Shown: one piece after another, positions 24,384 to 32,537 of the stretch
Numbering within the stretch: the stretch's first letter is position 1
How the letters are laid out: each line of letters begins with the position of its first letter
Assembly: GCA_036389155.1 (NCBI GenBank)
Contig: DASVQN010000050.1
Coordinates: 1-64,000, forward strand
DNA from: CADCVT01 sp036389155
GTDB lineage: Bacteria > Actinomycetota > Thermoleophilia > Solirubrobacterales > Solirubrobacteraceae
Length of the DNA stretch: 64,000 bases
Direction: 5' to 3'
Position numbers and translations under genes: made by a program
The notes under the pieces: model-generated
What the model was told of the DNA's origin: nothing
The model's database searches: none
The model's input: only the letters and a program-made list of their open reading frames with translations

Positions 24384-25247
24384 GTGACGACGGCCTCAAC
24401 GGAGATGCCCGCCGGCCGGCGGCTCGCGGGCCCGACGGCCCTCGGCGGCGACCCGCGGCGGTTCTGGCGGCTCACGTGGACGCTCGCCGTCACGCAGTTC
24501 AAGCTGCGCTTCTACGGCAGCGCGCTGGGCTACGTCTGGCAGCTCATGCGGCCGCTGCTGCTGTTCGGCGTCCTCTACGTGGTCTTCACGCAGTTCGTCC
24601 GGCTGGGGAACGACATCGAGTTCTACCCCGTCGTCCTGCTGATGGGGATCGTCCTCTTCACGTTCGTGAGCGAGTCGACCAGCGGCGGCGTCCTGTCGCT
24701 CGTGCAGAGCGAGGCGCTGATCCGCAAGGTCGAGTTCCCGCGGATGGCGATCCCCTGCTCCGTCGTGCTGACGTCGTTGTTCAACCTCGGGCTGAACATG
24801 CTGGCGGTCGTCCTGTTCGCGGCGATCAGCGGCGTGAGGCTGCACGCCTCGCTCGTCGAGCTGCCGCTCATCGTCCTCGCGCTCGCGGCGTTCGCGCTGG
24901 GGATCGTGCTGCTCACGTCCTCGCTCTACGTGAAGTACCGCGACGTGCAGCCGATCTGGGACGTCGCGCTGCAGATGCTGTTCTACGGGACGCCGGTGCT
25001 CTACCCCGTCGAGATCGTGCAGGACAAGAGCCCGACGGCCGCCGAGTGGATCGTGACGCTCAACCCGTTCGCGGCGATCGTGCAGCAGACGCGCCACGCG
25101 GTGCTCGACCCGACGGCGGACTCGGCGCCGGCCGCGGCCGGCGGCTGGAGCCACCTGGCGATCACGGGCGCGATCCTGCTGGCGATCGTCGTCGGCGGGT
25201 TCCTCGTGTTCCGCCGCCGGGCGCCGTACGTCGCCGAAGAGCTCTAG
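24384..25247 (+). CDS. Polysaccharide ABC exporter permease (Wzm/TagG-like, 287 aa)
   Basis: This ABC-2-type membrane protein would form the channel of a polysaccharide exporter with the ATPase at 22010-22783. Six hydrophobic helices are visible; the N-terminal amphipathic stretch (FRRFWRLTW-like, here RRFWRLTWTLAVTQFKLRFY) and the conserved loops SEALIRKVEFPRMAIP and YVKYRDVQPIWDVALQMLFY are typical of Wzm/TagG/RfbA proteins. ABC-dependent export moves a finished, lipid-linked glycan to the outer face. Note that the locus also encodes a Wzx-like flippase at 52250. Confidence 0.93.
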   Translation: MTTASTEMPAGRRLAGPTALGGDPRRFWRLTWTLAVTQFKLRFYGSALGYVWQLMRPLLLFGVLYVVFTQFVRLGNDIEFYPVVLLMGIVLFTFVSESTSGGVLSLVQSEALIRKVEFPRMAIPCSVVLTSLFNLGLNMLAVVLFAAISGVRLHASLVELPLIVLALAAFALGIVLLTSSLYVKYRDVQPIWDVALQMLFYGTPVLYPVEIVQDKSPTAAEWIVTLNPFAAIVQQTRHAVLDPTADSAPAAAGGWSHLAITGAILLAIVVGGFLVFRRRAPYVAEEL

Positions 25248-25260
25248 GCGAGCGCGGCGG

Positions 25261-26253
25261 TCACGCGAGGTCGCGCAGGAAGTCGTGGAGGACGCGCGAC
25301 CAGACGTGCGATGCGCGGAAGCGCTCGGCCTTGAGGCGGCCGCGGATCCGCGTGCGGCGGTGGAGGTCCGGCGCGGTGCGCACCGCCTCCAGTATGCGGC
25401 CGAGCGCGTCGGGCGTGGCCGCCTCGACGAGGTCGAGCCCGGGCTCGAGGCCGTGCAGCGGGCGGAGCGACTCGGTGACGAGGAGGTGGCCCGCGGCGAG
25501 GTGGAGCGCGGCACGGTGGTCGAACGTCGGCCGCTCCGTCGGCGCCGCGACGAGCCCCACGTCGATCTCGTCGAGCAGCCCGGGGAGGCGGTCGGGCGTG
25601 ATCCCGTGCGCGACGTGGCGGACGTCGTGGAGGTGCTTCGCCTCGGCGAGCCACTCCTCGCGGTGCTCGGTCGACGGCGCGAGGCAGGCGATGCGCGGCG
25701 GGCGGTGCGCCCTGCCGACGGGGGCGAAGAGGGGGTCGTCGACCGGCGGGGCGATCGTGCGCCACAGCCGAGCGCCGACGGCGTCGAGGGGATCGATCGC
25801 GACCAGGCGGTCGCACGCCGCGCCCGGCGACCCCGGGCCCCAGAGCCGCCCGCGCTCCTCGGCCGCGGCGGCGTCGAGGATGGGCTGAGGCGGCCGCTCG
25901 CCGGGCGCGCCAGCCTTGAGGGCCCAGACCGGAGGCCGCTCCGCGGGGAGGATCACGCCGAGGACGGGAGCGCCCGCGCCCGCGAGCGCCTCGGCATCGT
26001 GCTCCGCGACCCCGAGCGCGACGACGACGTCCGGCCGCACCGCGCGAAGCGAGGCCGCGACGGCGTCGGGCTCGGCGTCGCGGGTGTCGACGAACGTCGC
26101 GGCGATGCGGGAGGCCGCGCCGTCGGCGGGCCGAGCCGTCCCGCCGCTCGGCCGAGCCGCGCCGGTCACCGCTGCAATGCCACCCGGCGCCCAGGCCGCG
26201 AAGCGCGCCGCGTCCCCGGCGAACGCCACGCGCAGGCGGCGACCGGCGGTCAC
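25261..26253 (-). CDS. CgeB-like glycosyltransferase, divergent paralog (330 aa)
   Basis: The C-terminal half matches in layout the GT-B nucleotide-binding domain of CgeB-like (Glyco_trans_1_2) proteins and two better-kept paralogs here (27344 and 36700): compare FDHRAALHLAAGHLLVTESL with their FENR...AAGLLVISEPLSP, and the shared end RGRLKAERFRASHVW. In this copy FENR is changed to FDHR and SEPLSP to TESLRP, so activity may be altered. The N-terminal half is Ala/Pro-rich and poorly conserved. The GTG start overlaps the end of the upstream gene by four bases (26250-26253), forming a two-gene unit transcribed away from 27344. Confidence 0.65.
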   Translation of the reverse strand: MTAGRRLRVAFAGDAARFAAWAPGGIAAVTGAARPSGGTARPADGAASRIAATFVDTRDAEPDAVAASLRAVRPDVVVALGVAEHDAEALAGAGAPVLGVILPAERPPVWALKAGAPGERPPQPILDAAAAEERGRLWGPGSPGAACDRLVAIDPLDAVGARLWRTIAPPVDDPLFAPVGRAHRPPRIACLAPSTEHREEWLAEAKHLHDVRHVAHGITPDRLPGLLDEIDVGLVAAPTERPTFDHRAALHLAAGHLLVTESLRPLHGLEPGLDLVEAATPDALGRILEAVRTAPDLHRRTRIRGRLKAERFRASHVWSRVLHDFLRDLA

Positions 26254-27317
26254 CGCTGCAGGCGCGCCTTCGCCCGCCGCTTGAGCCCGTCGACCGCGCG
26301 GCGGAGCCGGCTGGGCGGGCCGGCGTGCAGCCGGTGGACCTCTGCCGTCAGCGTCGCGTGCTCCTGCTTGAAGACGGCGGCGCCCGCGATCGCGTCGCCC
26401 ATGAGGCGGACCGGCCAGCGCGCCTGGTCGGGCGGGTCCTCGGCGATCAACCGCTCGAGCGCGGCGCGCATCGCTTCGGCGGCGTCGTCCCACGTCGGCC
26501 ACGCGTCCGCGGTCGCCCGCGCGCGGTGCTGCAGGCGCGCGAGGAGGTCGCGGTCGCGCGCCAGGAGGTCGAGCGAGCGCGCGGCGCCGCGAGCGTCGTC
26601 CGCGTCCTCGACGAAGCCGTTCTCGCCGTCGCGGACGAGGTCCGCGGCGTCCTGCGCCGGCCCGACGACCGCCGTCGCGCCCGCGCGGAAGCCGGCGAGC
26701 GGCGCGCCGAGCACGCCGTCGACCGTCGACAACATCACCACCACGTCCGCCCGCTCCAACGCGACCTCCTCGGCAGGCTCCGTCATGGCGGCGAAGGCGG
26801 CGGCGGCCTCGTCGCCGGCGAGGTGGACGCGAAGGGGCGCGGCGGAGGTGCCCCCGGAGGGAGCGGCGGAGGTGCCCCCGGAGCGAGCGGCGGAGGTGCC
26901 TGCGGAGGGAGCGGCGGAGGCGCCGCCGGGGGAGGACGCGCGCGGCTCGGCGGCGACGCCCGCCGGCGGGCCGCTCGTCACCAGCTCGCACCGCGCCTCC
27001 GGCCGCAGGTCGGCGAGCGTGTCGCGCACCCACGGCGCCGCGGCGATGAAGTCGACGGGGAGGTCGTAGGCGAGCTGGGCGGCGAAGCGCTCGGCCTGCC
27101 AGGTCCCCATCCGGCGGTGCGCGAAGTGGTCGACCCAGAACGCGTGGCGCTTCGCCCGGACCTCGAAGAGGTGCGCGGTCGTCGTCCAGTCCGTCGCGAC
27201 CGCGACGTCGAACGCGTCGTCCGGCGCGGCGGTCGCGACGACGGCGTCAAGACGACGCGCGTACTCGGCGACCGCGGCGGGCGCGGGGAGCGACGGGATG
27301 AGGAAGCAGACGCGCAC
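26250..27317 (-). CDS. GT-B glycosyltransferase-like protein, probably catalytically degenerate (355 aa)
   Basis: This protein is a shorter relative of the glycosyltransferase at 38586: YDLPVDFIAAAPWVRDTLADLRP and DLLARDRDLLARLQHRARATADAWPTWDDAAE align with that protein's sequence. In place of about 60 residues of the linker region it has an S/A/P/G/T repeat (residues about 130-160) encoded by a 24-bp minisatellite. The donor-site motif E-G-x5-P-L-E (E-x7-E) of GT4 enzymes is here D-G-V-L-G-A-P-L-A, with both glutamates lost. It may be decaying or may have become a non-catalytic partner. The GTG start is supported by TAGGAT nine bases upstream. Confidence 0.6.
   Translation of the reverse strand: MRVCFLIPSLPAPAAVAEYARRLDAVVATAAPDDAFDVAVATDWTTTAHLFEVRAKRHAFWVDHFAHRRMGTWQAERFAAQLAYDLPVDFIAAAPWVRDTLADLRPEARCELVTSGPPAGVAAEPRASSPGGASAAPSAGTSAARSGGTSAAPSGGTSAAPLRVHLAGDEAAAAFAAMTEPAEEVALERADVVVMLSTVDGVLGAPLAGFRAGATAVVGPAQDAADLVRDGENGFVEDADDARGAARSLDLLARDRDLLARLQHRARATADAWPTWDDAAEAMRAALERLIAEDPPDQARWPVRLMGDAIAGAAVFKQEHATLTAEVHRLHAGPPSRLRRAVDGLKRRAKARLQR
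26839..26934 (-). repeat. Four 24-bp tandem repeats in coding sequence
   Basis: Units 26839-26862, 26863-26886, 26887-26910 and 26911-26934 differ from each other at only a few bases; the fourth is the most changed. On the coding strand each unit gives eight residues of the type SAAPSGGT. The repeat length is a multiple of three, so copy-number change keeps the frame. Confidence 0.9.
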
Positions 27318-27326
27318 GGCGCGCAG

Positions 27327-27336
27327 ATCCTAGGCT
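27327..27336. promoter_or_regulatory. Bidirectional -10 element with a shared TA step
   Basis: The 10-mer ATCCTAGGCT contains TAGGCT (27331-27336) seven bases before the ATG at 27344, and TAGGAT on the other strand (27332-27327) nine bases before the GTG at 27317. The boxes share the central TA. No Shine-Dalgarno sequence precedes either gene. Confidence 0.55.
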
Positions 27337-27343
27337 GACGGCG

Positions 27344-28279
27344 ATGAGACTCGCCTTCGTGGGCCAGCGCGAGTACTTCAACTACACGTCGCTGCAGACC
27401 GCGGCGGGCGGCGTCGAGCCCAGCTTCGTGCACTTCTTCCCCGAGGCGCCGGCCGAGCCGCTGCTCGCGGCGCTCGACGAGATCGAGCCCGACGTGGTGT
27501 TCGTGTGGCGGCCGGAGCTGATCCCGCCGGGCGCCTTCGCCGACCTCGACGCGATCACCGTCGGCTACCTCACCGAGCCGCTGCCGCGGCCGGGAGGAGC
27601 GCGCCACCCCGACCTCGAGATGCGGTGGAGCACCCTCCGGAAGACCGACCCGAGCAACTTCGACCGCATCGTCTCGTTCGATCCCCTCGTGGCCCCCACC
27701 GTCGACGCGCACATGCGCGTGTGGCGCTCCTTCCCGATCCCCGTCGGCGATTCCTACTACGCGCCCGTCAGCCCGCCGAACCCGCAGCCGCGCGTGCTCT
27801 TCACGGGCCGCAGCACGAAGCACCGCGAGCGCTTCCTCGGCCCGGTCAAGAAGGACTTCCACACCGTCCACCTGGCGCACGGCGTCACCGACGAGCAGCT
27901 CCTCCCCTTCCTGCGCGAGACGGACATCGGCGTGAACCTCCACAACGAGCCGTACCCGACGTTCGAGAACCGCGTCCCCGCGTACCTCGCCGCGGGGCTG
28001 CTCGTGATCAGCGAGCCGCTGTCGCCGCACCACGGCCTCCAGCCCGGCCGCGACCTGCTCGAGGTGCGCGAGCCGTACCACCTCTACGAGCTCGTGCAGC
28101 AGGCCGCGCGCACGCCCCACGCGTTCGACACCATCCGCCTCGGCGGCCGCCGCGCCGCCGAGCGCTGGCGCGCTTCCCACGTCTATCCCCGCTTCGTGCG
28201 CGAACTGATTCGCGACGTCCGTGCCTTCGGCCGAGGACGGGCCGCCGGAGAGCTCCCCGCTACCCTCGGAGCCGCATGA
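27344..28279 (+). CDS. CgeB-like glycosyltransferase (311 aa)
   Basis: The protein starts MRLAFVGQREYFNYTS and has a short N-terminal Rossmann-like half with DVVFVWRPELIPPG, then a C-terminal GT-B half with VLFTGRSTKHRERFLG, DIGVNLHNEPYPTFENRVP, AAGLLVISEPLSPHHGL and the end AAERWRASHVYPRFVRELI. This layout fits the Glyco_trans_1_2 (CgeB-like) group of retaining glycosyltransferases. It is the closest relative of the gene at 36700. The donor and acceptor are unknown. It is the first gene of a four-gene run (27344-30994); its stop overlaps the next start as ATGA. Confidence 0.78.
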   Translation: MRLAFVGQREYFNYTSLQTAAGGVEPSFVHFFPEAPAEPLLAALDEIEPDVVFVWRPELIPPGAFADLDAITVGYLTEPLPRPGGARHPDLEMRWSTLRKTDPSNFDRIVSFDPLVAPTVDAHMRVWRSFPIPVGDSYYAPVSPPNPQPRVLFTGRSTKHRERFLGPVKKDFHTVHLAHGVTDEQLLPFLRETDIGVNLHNEPYPTFENRVPAYLAAGLLVISEPLSPHHGLQPGRDLLEVREPYHLYELVQQAARTPHAFDTIRLGGRRAAERWRASHVYPRFVRELIRDVRAFGRGRAAGELPATLGAA

Positions 28280-29364
28280 ACGAGCCCTTCCAGCCTGAAG
28301 AAGGTCGCCAGAACGGCCTGTCCCCACAGGCGCCGAATCCCGACCAGACGATCCTCGTCGCGGGGGGCGGCGGCTACATCGGCTGCGTCCTGATCCCGCG
28401 GCTGCTCGCGCGCGGCTACCGGGTGCGCCTCCTCGACCGCCTGTACTTCGGCGAGGACGCGCTCGCGTCGTTCCGCGACCAGGTCGAGCTGGTCGTCGCC
28501 GACGTGCGCGACATCCCCGACACCGCCTTCGACGGCGTCGACGGCGTCATCAACCTCAGCGGCCTCTCGAACGACCCGACCGCCGAGTTCGACCCGGACG
28601 CGAACTGGCAGATGAACGCCATCGCGACCGAGACGCTCGGCCAGAAGTGCGTCGAGCGCGGGATCGAGCGGTACGTGTTCGCGTCCTCGTGCTCGCTGTA
28701 CGACGGGCTCCCGCCCGGGATGCACGACGAGACGGCGGAGATCCAGCCCCGCGCCGCATACGCGACGTCGAAGCGCTACGGCGAGGAGGCGCTCCTGCGC
28801 CTCGCGGACGAGGGGCTCACGCCGGTCCTCCTGCGCAACGGCACCGTGTACGGCTGGTCGCCGCGGATGCGCTTCGACCTCGTCGTCAACACCTTCGTCA
28901 AGGACGCCCTGCTCAACGGCAAGCTCATGCTCCACGGCGGCGGGTGGATGTGGCGCCCGCTGGTGGACGTCCGCGACGTCTCGGACGCCATGATCGCCGC
29001 CTACGAGGCGCCCGCCGAGAAGGTCAAGGGCGAGATCTTCAACGTCCTGCACTCGAACTACCAGATCCGCGAGCTGGCGATGCTCGTAGCAGGGACGGTC
29101 CAGCTCACGGGCCGGACGGTCACGCTCGCCGAGACCCCCGCTCCCCGGCTGACGCGCGACTACGAGTGCTCGAACGCGAAGCTCTCGACGACGCTCGGCT
29201 TCATCCCCCGCCATTCGGTGCTCGAGGCGGCGAGCGACCTCGTCGCGCGGCTCGAGGACGCCGACAAGAGCTCGCTCACCGACCCGCGCCACTACAACAT
29301 CCGGTGGCTCGAGCTGATGAACGAGCTCAAGCCGTCGCTCGAGCGGTTCGAGTCCGTCCTGTGA
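28276..29364 (+). CDS. NAD-dependent sugar epimerase/dehydratase, extended SDR (362 aa)
   Basis: An extended short-chain dehydrogenase acting on a nucleotide sugar. After a 25-residue hydrophilic extension the NAD-binding motif GGGGYIG (residues 30-36) starts the Rossmann fold; FASSCSLYDG supplies the catalytic Ser and YATSKRYGE the Tyr-x3-Lys pair. The substrate half contains LLRNGTVYGWSPRMRFDLVV, typical of NDP-hexose or NDP-heptose epimerases. Exact reaction is not determined. The ATG overlaps the upstream stop (ATGA) and its own stop overlaps the next start (GTGA), so the four genes are a coupled operon. An upstream start is excluded by the overlap. Confidence 0.88.
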   Translation: MNEPFQPEEGRQNGLSPQAPNPDQTILVAGGGGYIGCVLIPRLLARGYRVRLLDRLYFGEDALASFRDQVELVVADVRDIPDTAFDGVDGVINLSGLSNDPTAEFDPDANWQMNAIATETLGQKCVERGIERYVFASSCSLYDGLPPGMHDETAEIQPRAAYATSKRYGEEALLRLADEGLTPVLLRNGTVYGWSPRMRFDLVVNTFVKDALLNGKLMLHGGGWMWRPLVDVRDVSDAMIAAYEAPAEKVKGEIFNVLHSNYQIRELAMLVAGTVQLTGRTVTLAETPAPRLTRDYECSNAKLSTTLGFIPRHSVLEAASDLVARLEDADKSSLTDPRHYNIRWLELMNELKPSLERFESVL

Positions 29365-30227
29365 GAGCCCTCGTCACGGGCGGGGGCGGCCAGCTCGCCT
29401 CCGACCTCGTCACGCTGCTCTCAGGCGACGCCGTCGCGCTCTCGCACGCCGAGCTGGACATCGACGACCCGGCGGCGATCGACCGCGCCTTCGAGGAGCA
29501 CCGCCCGGACGTCGTCTTCAACTGCGCCGCCTTCCACAACGTCGACCAGTGCGAGCGCGAGCCCGACCAGTCGTGGGCGACGAACGTCCGCGCGGTCGCC
29601 GAGCTCGCGAAGCGCCCGGCCAAGCTCGTCCACCTGTCGACGAACTACGTGTTCGACGGCCGGCGCTCCGAGCCGTACGCCGAGGACGACCTCCCGTCGC
29701 CGCGATCCGTGTACGCGCTGACCAAGCTCGCCGGGGAGTACGCCGCGCTCGGCTACGCCGAGGACTCGCTCGTCGTACGCAGCGGCGGCCTGTACGGCTT
29801 CGCGGGGAACGCCTCGAAGGGCGGCAACTTCGTGCAGCGCATGATCGGCCGCGCCCGGGAGACAGACCCGCCCACCCCGCTGAAGATGGTCGCCGACCAG
29901 CGGCTGCAGCCGACGTTCACCGAGGACCTCGCGCGCGCCCTGATCGACGCGGTCGAGCGGGACGCCACCGGCGTCCTGCACCTCGTCAACGAGGGCGCGA
30001 TGTCCTGGCACGACTTCACCGTCGCGATCATGGAGAACGCGGGCATCGACGTCCCGATCGAGGCCGGCACCACGACGATCCCGCCCGGCGGCGTGGACCG
30101 CCCGCTCAACGGCGTCCTCGCCCGGCCGCGCGCCGACGCGCTCGGGATCCCGAAGCTGCGCCCCGTCGCCGACGCGCTGCAGGACTACATGTCGCGCGCG
30201 GGCCTCTCCGCCGGCGCGACCGCCTGA
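29361..30227 (+). CDS. rmlD: dTDP-4-dehydrorhamnose reductase family protein (288 aa)
   Basis: RmlD-type enzymes reduce the 4-keto group of dTDP-6-deoxy-L-lyxo-hexulose to give dTDP-L-rhamnose. The sequence has the compact form of this family: VTGGGGQLASDL (NAD(P) site, residues 5-16), HLSTNYVFDG near 95 (most RmlD proteins have STDYVFDG, so Asp to Asn here), and YALTKLAGEYAA with the Tyr-x3-Lys pair. The end (GGVDRPLNGVLARPRADALG) also fits RmlD. An RmlC-like epimerase is at 36150, but no RmlA or RmlB is in the window, so the sugar could be rhamnose or another 6-deoxyhexose. GTG overlaps the previous stop. Confidence 0.85.
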   Translation: MRALVTGGGGQLASDLVTLLSGDAVALSHAELDIDDPAAIDRAFEEHRPDVVFNCAAFHNVDQCEREPDQSWATNVRAVAELAKRPAKLVHLSTNYVFDGRRSEPYAEDDLPSPRSVYALTKLAGEYAALGYAEDSLVVRSGGLYGFAGNASKGGNFVQRMIGRARETDPPTPLKMVADQRLQPTFTEDLARALIDAVERDATGVLHLVNEGAMSWHDFTVAIMENAGIDVPIEAGTTTIPPGGVDRPLNGVLARPRADALGIPKLRPVADALQDYMSRAGLSAGATA

Positions 30228-30235
30228 GCGCGGCC

Positions 30236-30994
30236 GTGCGCCGGCGCGCGTACGCGCAGCTGCTCCGCCACCGGCGCCTGCACCAGCTCGTCCGCCGCGG
30301 CGCGCTCGTCGGCCGGCACGTGCTCCGCCGTCCCCACGAGCCCGACTTCGCGGTCTTCGGCCTGTGGCCGAAGCGCACCGGCCTGTTCCTCGACGTGGGC
30401 GGCAACGCCGGGATGAGCGCCCTCGCGTTCCGCCTCTACAACAAGCGGTCCCCCATCCTCTCGATCGAGCCCAACCCGCTCCACGAGCCCGACCTCAGGC
30501 TCGTCCGCCGCCTCATCGACGGCTTCGACTACCTGCTGTGCGGCGCGAGCGACGAGCCGGGCTCGCTGACCCTCTACACGCCGACCCTCAACGGCATCCC
30601 GCTCACCGGCGAGGCCTCGCTGTCCCGCGAGCAGGTGCGCGAGCGCGAGGAGCCGGTCATGCGCGACCTCGGCGCCTCCGGCACCTGGGAGGTCCTCGAG
30701 ACGACCGTCCCCGTCCGCCCCCTGGACGAGCTGCGGCTCGCCCCCGACTTCGTCAAGCTCGACGTCCAGGGCTGGGAGCTACACGTGCTGGAGGGGCTGA
30801 AGGACACGCTGGCGACCCACCAGCCGGTCGTCTTCATGGAGAACGGCCCGTACATGCCCGCGGCGATCGACGTCCTGCGCGGCCACGGCTACGAGCCGCA
30901 CCACTACGACGGCGACCTCCTGCCGTACACCGGGCAGGAGGTCCTCAACGTCGTGTTCGTCGCTACTCGTCCTGGAGCAGCAGCCGCGCGTTGA
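30236..30994 (+). CDS. FkbM-family methyltransferase (252 aa)
   Basis: FkbM-type enzymes transfer methyl groups from SAM to hydroxyl groups of glycans or polyketides. Motif I is GLFLDVGGNAGMSALAF (residues 49-65), followed by LSIEPNPL, and the family-specific VKLDVQGWELHVLEGL near residue 180. Within a glycan operon O-methylation of a sugar is the most likely role. GTG 30236 lies eight bases after the RmlD stop; no better in-frame start is seen. The last 32 bases overlap the convergent tyrosinase gene. Confidence 0.88.
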   Translation: MRRRAYAQLLRHRRLHQLVRRGALVGRHVLRRPHEPDFAVFGLWPKRTGLFLDVGGNAGMSALAFRLYNKRSPILSIEPNPLHEPDLRLVRRLIDGFDYLLCGASDEPGSLTLYTPTLNGIPLTGEASLSREQVREREEPVMRDLGASGTWEVLETTVPVRPLDELRLAPDFVKLDVQGWELHVLEGLKDTLATHQPVVFMENGPYMPAAIDVLRGHGYEPHHYDGDLLPYTGQEVLNVVFVATRPGAAAAR

Positions 30995-32504
30995 TCGTCG
31001 GGTCGCCCGCCTGCGCGAGCGGGAACGTCTTGCCCATCTCGTCGTGCCCGAGGACCTCGATCTCGACGGAGAGCGTCTTGTCGACCAGCTGCTCCTGGTC
31101 CAGCAGGAAGTCGATGTTCACGAGCGGGATGCCCGCGCAGGTGGGGCACTCGGTCGGGATGCGCGGCTGGAAGAACGCGCGCTTGGCGATCACCTCGCCG
31201 TCCGCCAGCAGGTTGACGTCGAACGACCCCGGGATGTTCAGCCGCGCGATGTCCTTCACCCGAACCGAGACGGGCGCCGAGCTCTTGATCGAGAAGCGGC
31301 GGCGCGCGTCGAGACTGCCGACCTGGCTCTGGAGCACGTTCGCGTCGCTGGGCACCGGCTCCAGCCTGTCATACGCGATGCCGTAGGCGATCGTCTGCTG
31401 CGCCTTCATCGAGACGGGCGGGGCCGAGTAGGGCGGCAGGGTGTCGAACGGATCGCGGGTCAGCCAGTACGGGGTCTGCGGCGCGGGAGGCGGCGGCGGG
31501 GGCGGCAGGGTCGACATGAAGCCCTGGAGGTCCGTCGCGCCGGCGTTGGTCTGCCAGGAGAGCCAGAGCCGGTCGATGTTGCAGTGGTAGAACCAGAACA
31601 CCGGGTCGTACGACGCGACGTCCTGATCGGCCATCGTGGGCCCGGTCGAGAGGTGGGCGCCGTCATGGGCCTGGATCGAGAACTTCTGGTAGCCGCTCAC
31701 GCGGTACGCGCCCCACTGGTGCGTCTGGAGCGACCACTTGACGTCGTCGAAGACCCCGCGCGACTGCATCTGCCGCGTGATCGCGGCCGCATCGTTGCGC
31801 TGCGTCGTGTAGGGGTAGGTCGGCGAGCCGTCCGGCTGCGGCGTGGTCGGCAGTCCGGGGTTGGCGGGCAGCGCGTACTGGTCGAACGGCGGCTCGCTGA
31901 ACACGCCGGGCAGCGGCGTCGTGAAGTCCCAGTACGGCATCGTCACGTCCTCGCACCCCTCGACGCTGCGCAGCGCGTCCTCGAAGACCTTCAGGTAGAC
32001 GCGGTGCCACGGGTTGAAGCGGTCCTCGTGATGGAGGCAGTGCGACTGGCCGGGGCCGCCCGGGAGGCCGTGGACGCCCGCGATGACGTAGTAGCTGTCG
32101 GGCTGGTCGGGGTCGCGGGCCATCATGCCCTGGAACGCCTTCTTGAGCGTGGCGAGCTGGTCGTCGCTGAGCGTCGTGACCTCCTGGCGGGTCCGCTCCG
32201 CCGCTGGTGCGGCCACGACCCCCGCGGTCGTCGACGGCGCCGTCGTGGTGCCCTTCGGGCACCCGTTGACGATCCAGTTCATGAACGTCTGGACCTTGTC
32301 GGAGTCCCACGGCCCGCCGGCGTCCGGCGGCGGCATCAGGCCGCCGCTGACCTGGGTGTAGATCGTCGAGGCGTTCACCATCACGCCCGTGTAGGTCGAG
32401 AGGTCGATCTTCTTCGCGGCCATGTGCGCGATGTCGGTCGCCGTGAAGAAGTTGCGGATGTCCCCCATGTACGTCGGGTTCGGATTCGGCCCGTTACCGG
32501 CCAT
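30963..32504 (-). CDS. Tyrosinase/polyphenol oxidase family protein (513 aa)
   Basis: Type 3 dicopper oxidase for o-hydroxylation or oxidation of phenols. CuA ligands are H145 (AGVHG), H158 and H167 (CLHHEDRFNPWHR); CuB ligands are H280 and H284 (QAHDGAH) and H307 (DPVFWFYHCNIDRLW). Cys156 lies two residues before H158, the position of the Cys-His thioether bridge of fungal tyrosinases. Residues 1-85 form a separate domain ending MPPPDAGG...WIVNGCP, resembling a haem-less cytochrome-like module, and residues about 380-513 form a beta-rich C-terminal domain as in plant-type polyphenol oxidases. No signal peptide. The ATG has a GAGAGAGG ribosome-binding site. A multicopper oxidase gene lies directly upstream on the same strand. 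Confidence 0.92.
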   Translation of the reverse strand: MAGNGPNPNPTYMGDIRNFFTATDIAHMAAKKIDLSTYTGVMVNASTIYTQVSGGLMPPPDAGGPWDSDKVQTFMNWIVNGCPKGTTTAPSTTAGVVAAPAAERTRQEVTTLSDDQLATLKKAFQGMMARDPDQPDSYYVIAGVHGLPGGPGQSHCLHHEDRFNPWHRVYLKVFEDALRSVEGCEDVTMPYWDFTTPLPGVFSEPPFDQYALPANPGLPTTPQPDGSPTYPYTTQRNDAAAITRQMQSRGVFDDVKWSLQTHQWGAYRVSGYQKFSIQAHDGAHLSTGPTMADQDVASYDPVFWFYHCNIDRLWLSWQTNAGATDLQGFMSTLPPPPPPPAPQTPYWLTRDPFDTLPPYSAPPVSMKAQQTIAYGIAYDRLEPVPSDANVLQSQVGSLDARRRFSIKSSAPVSVRVKDIARLNIPGSFDVNLLADGEVIAKRAFFQPRIPTECPTCAGIPLVNIDFLLDQEQLVDKTLSVEIEVLGHDEMGKTFPLAQAGDPTINARLLLQDE

Positions 32505-32537
32505 GTGCGCCCTCTCTCGGTTGTGCAGGTGGTGCCG

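Noticed and set aside
29345..29355. GGTTCGAGTCC, a perfect tRNA T-loop-like string
   Set aside because: It lies in the last codons of the SDR gene with no acceptor stem, D-arm or anticodon arm around it.
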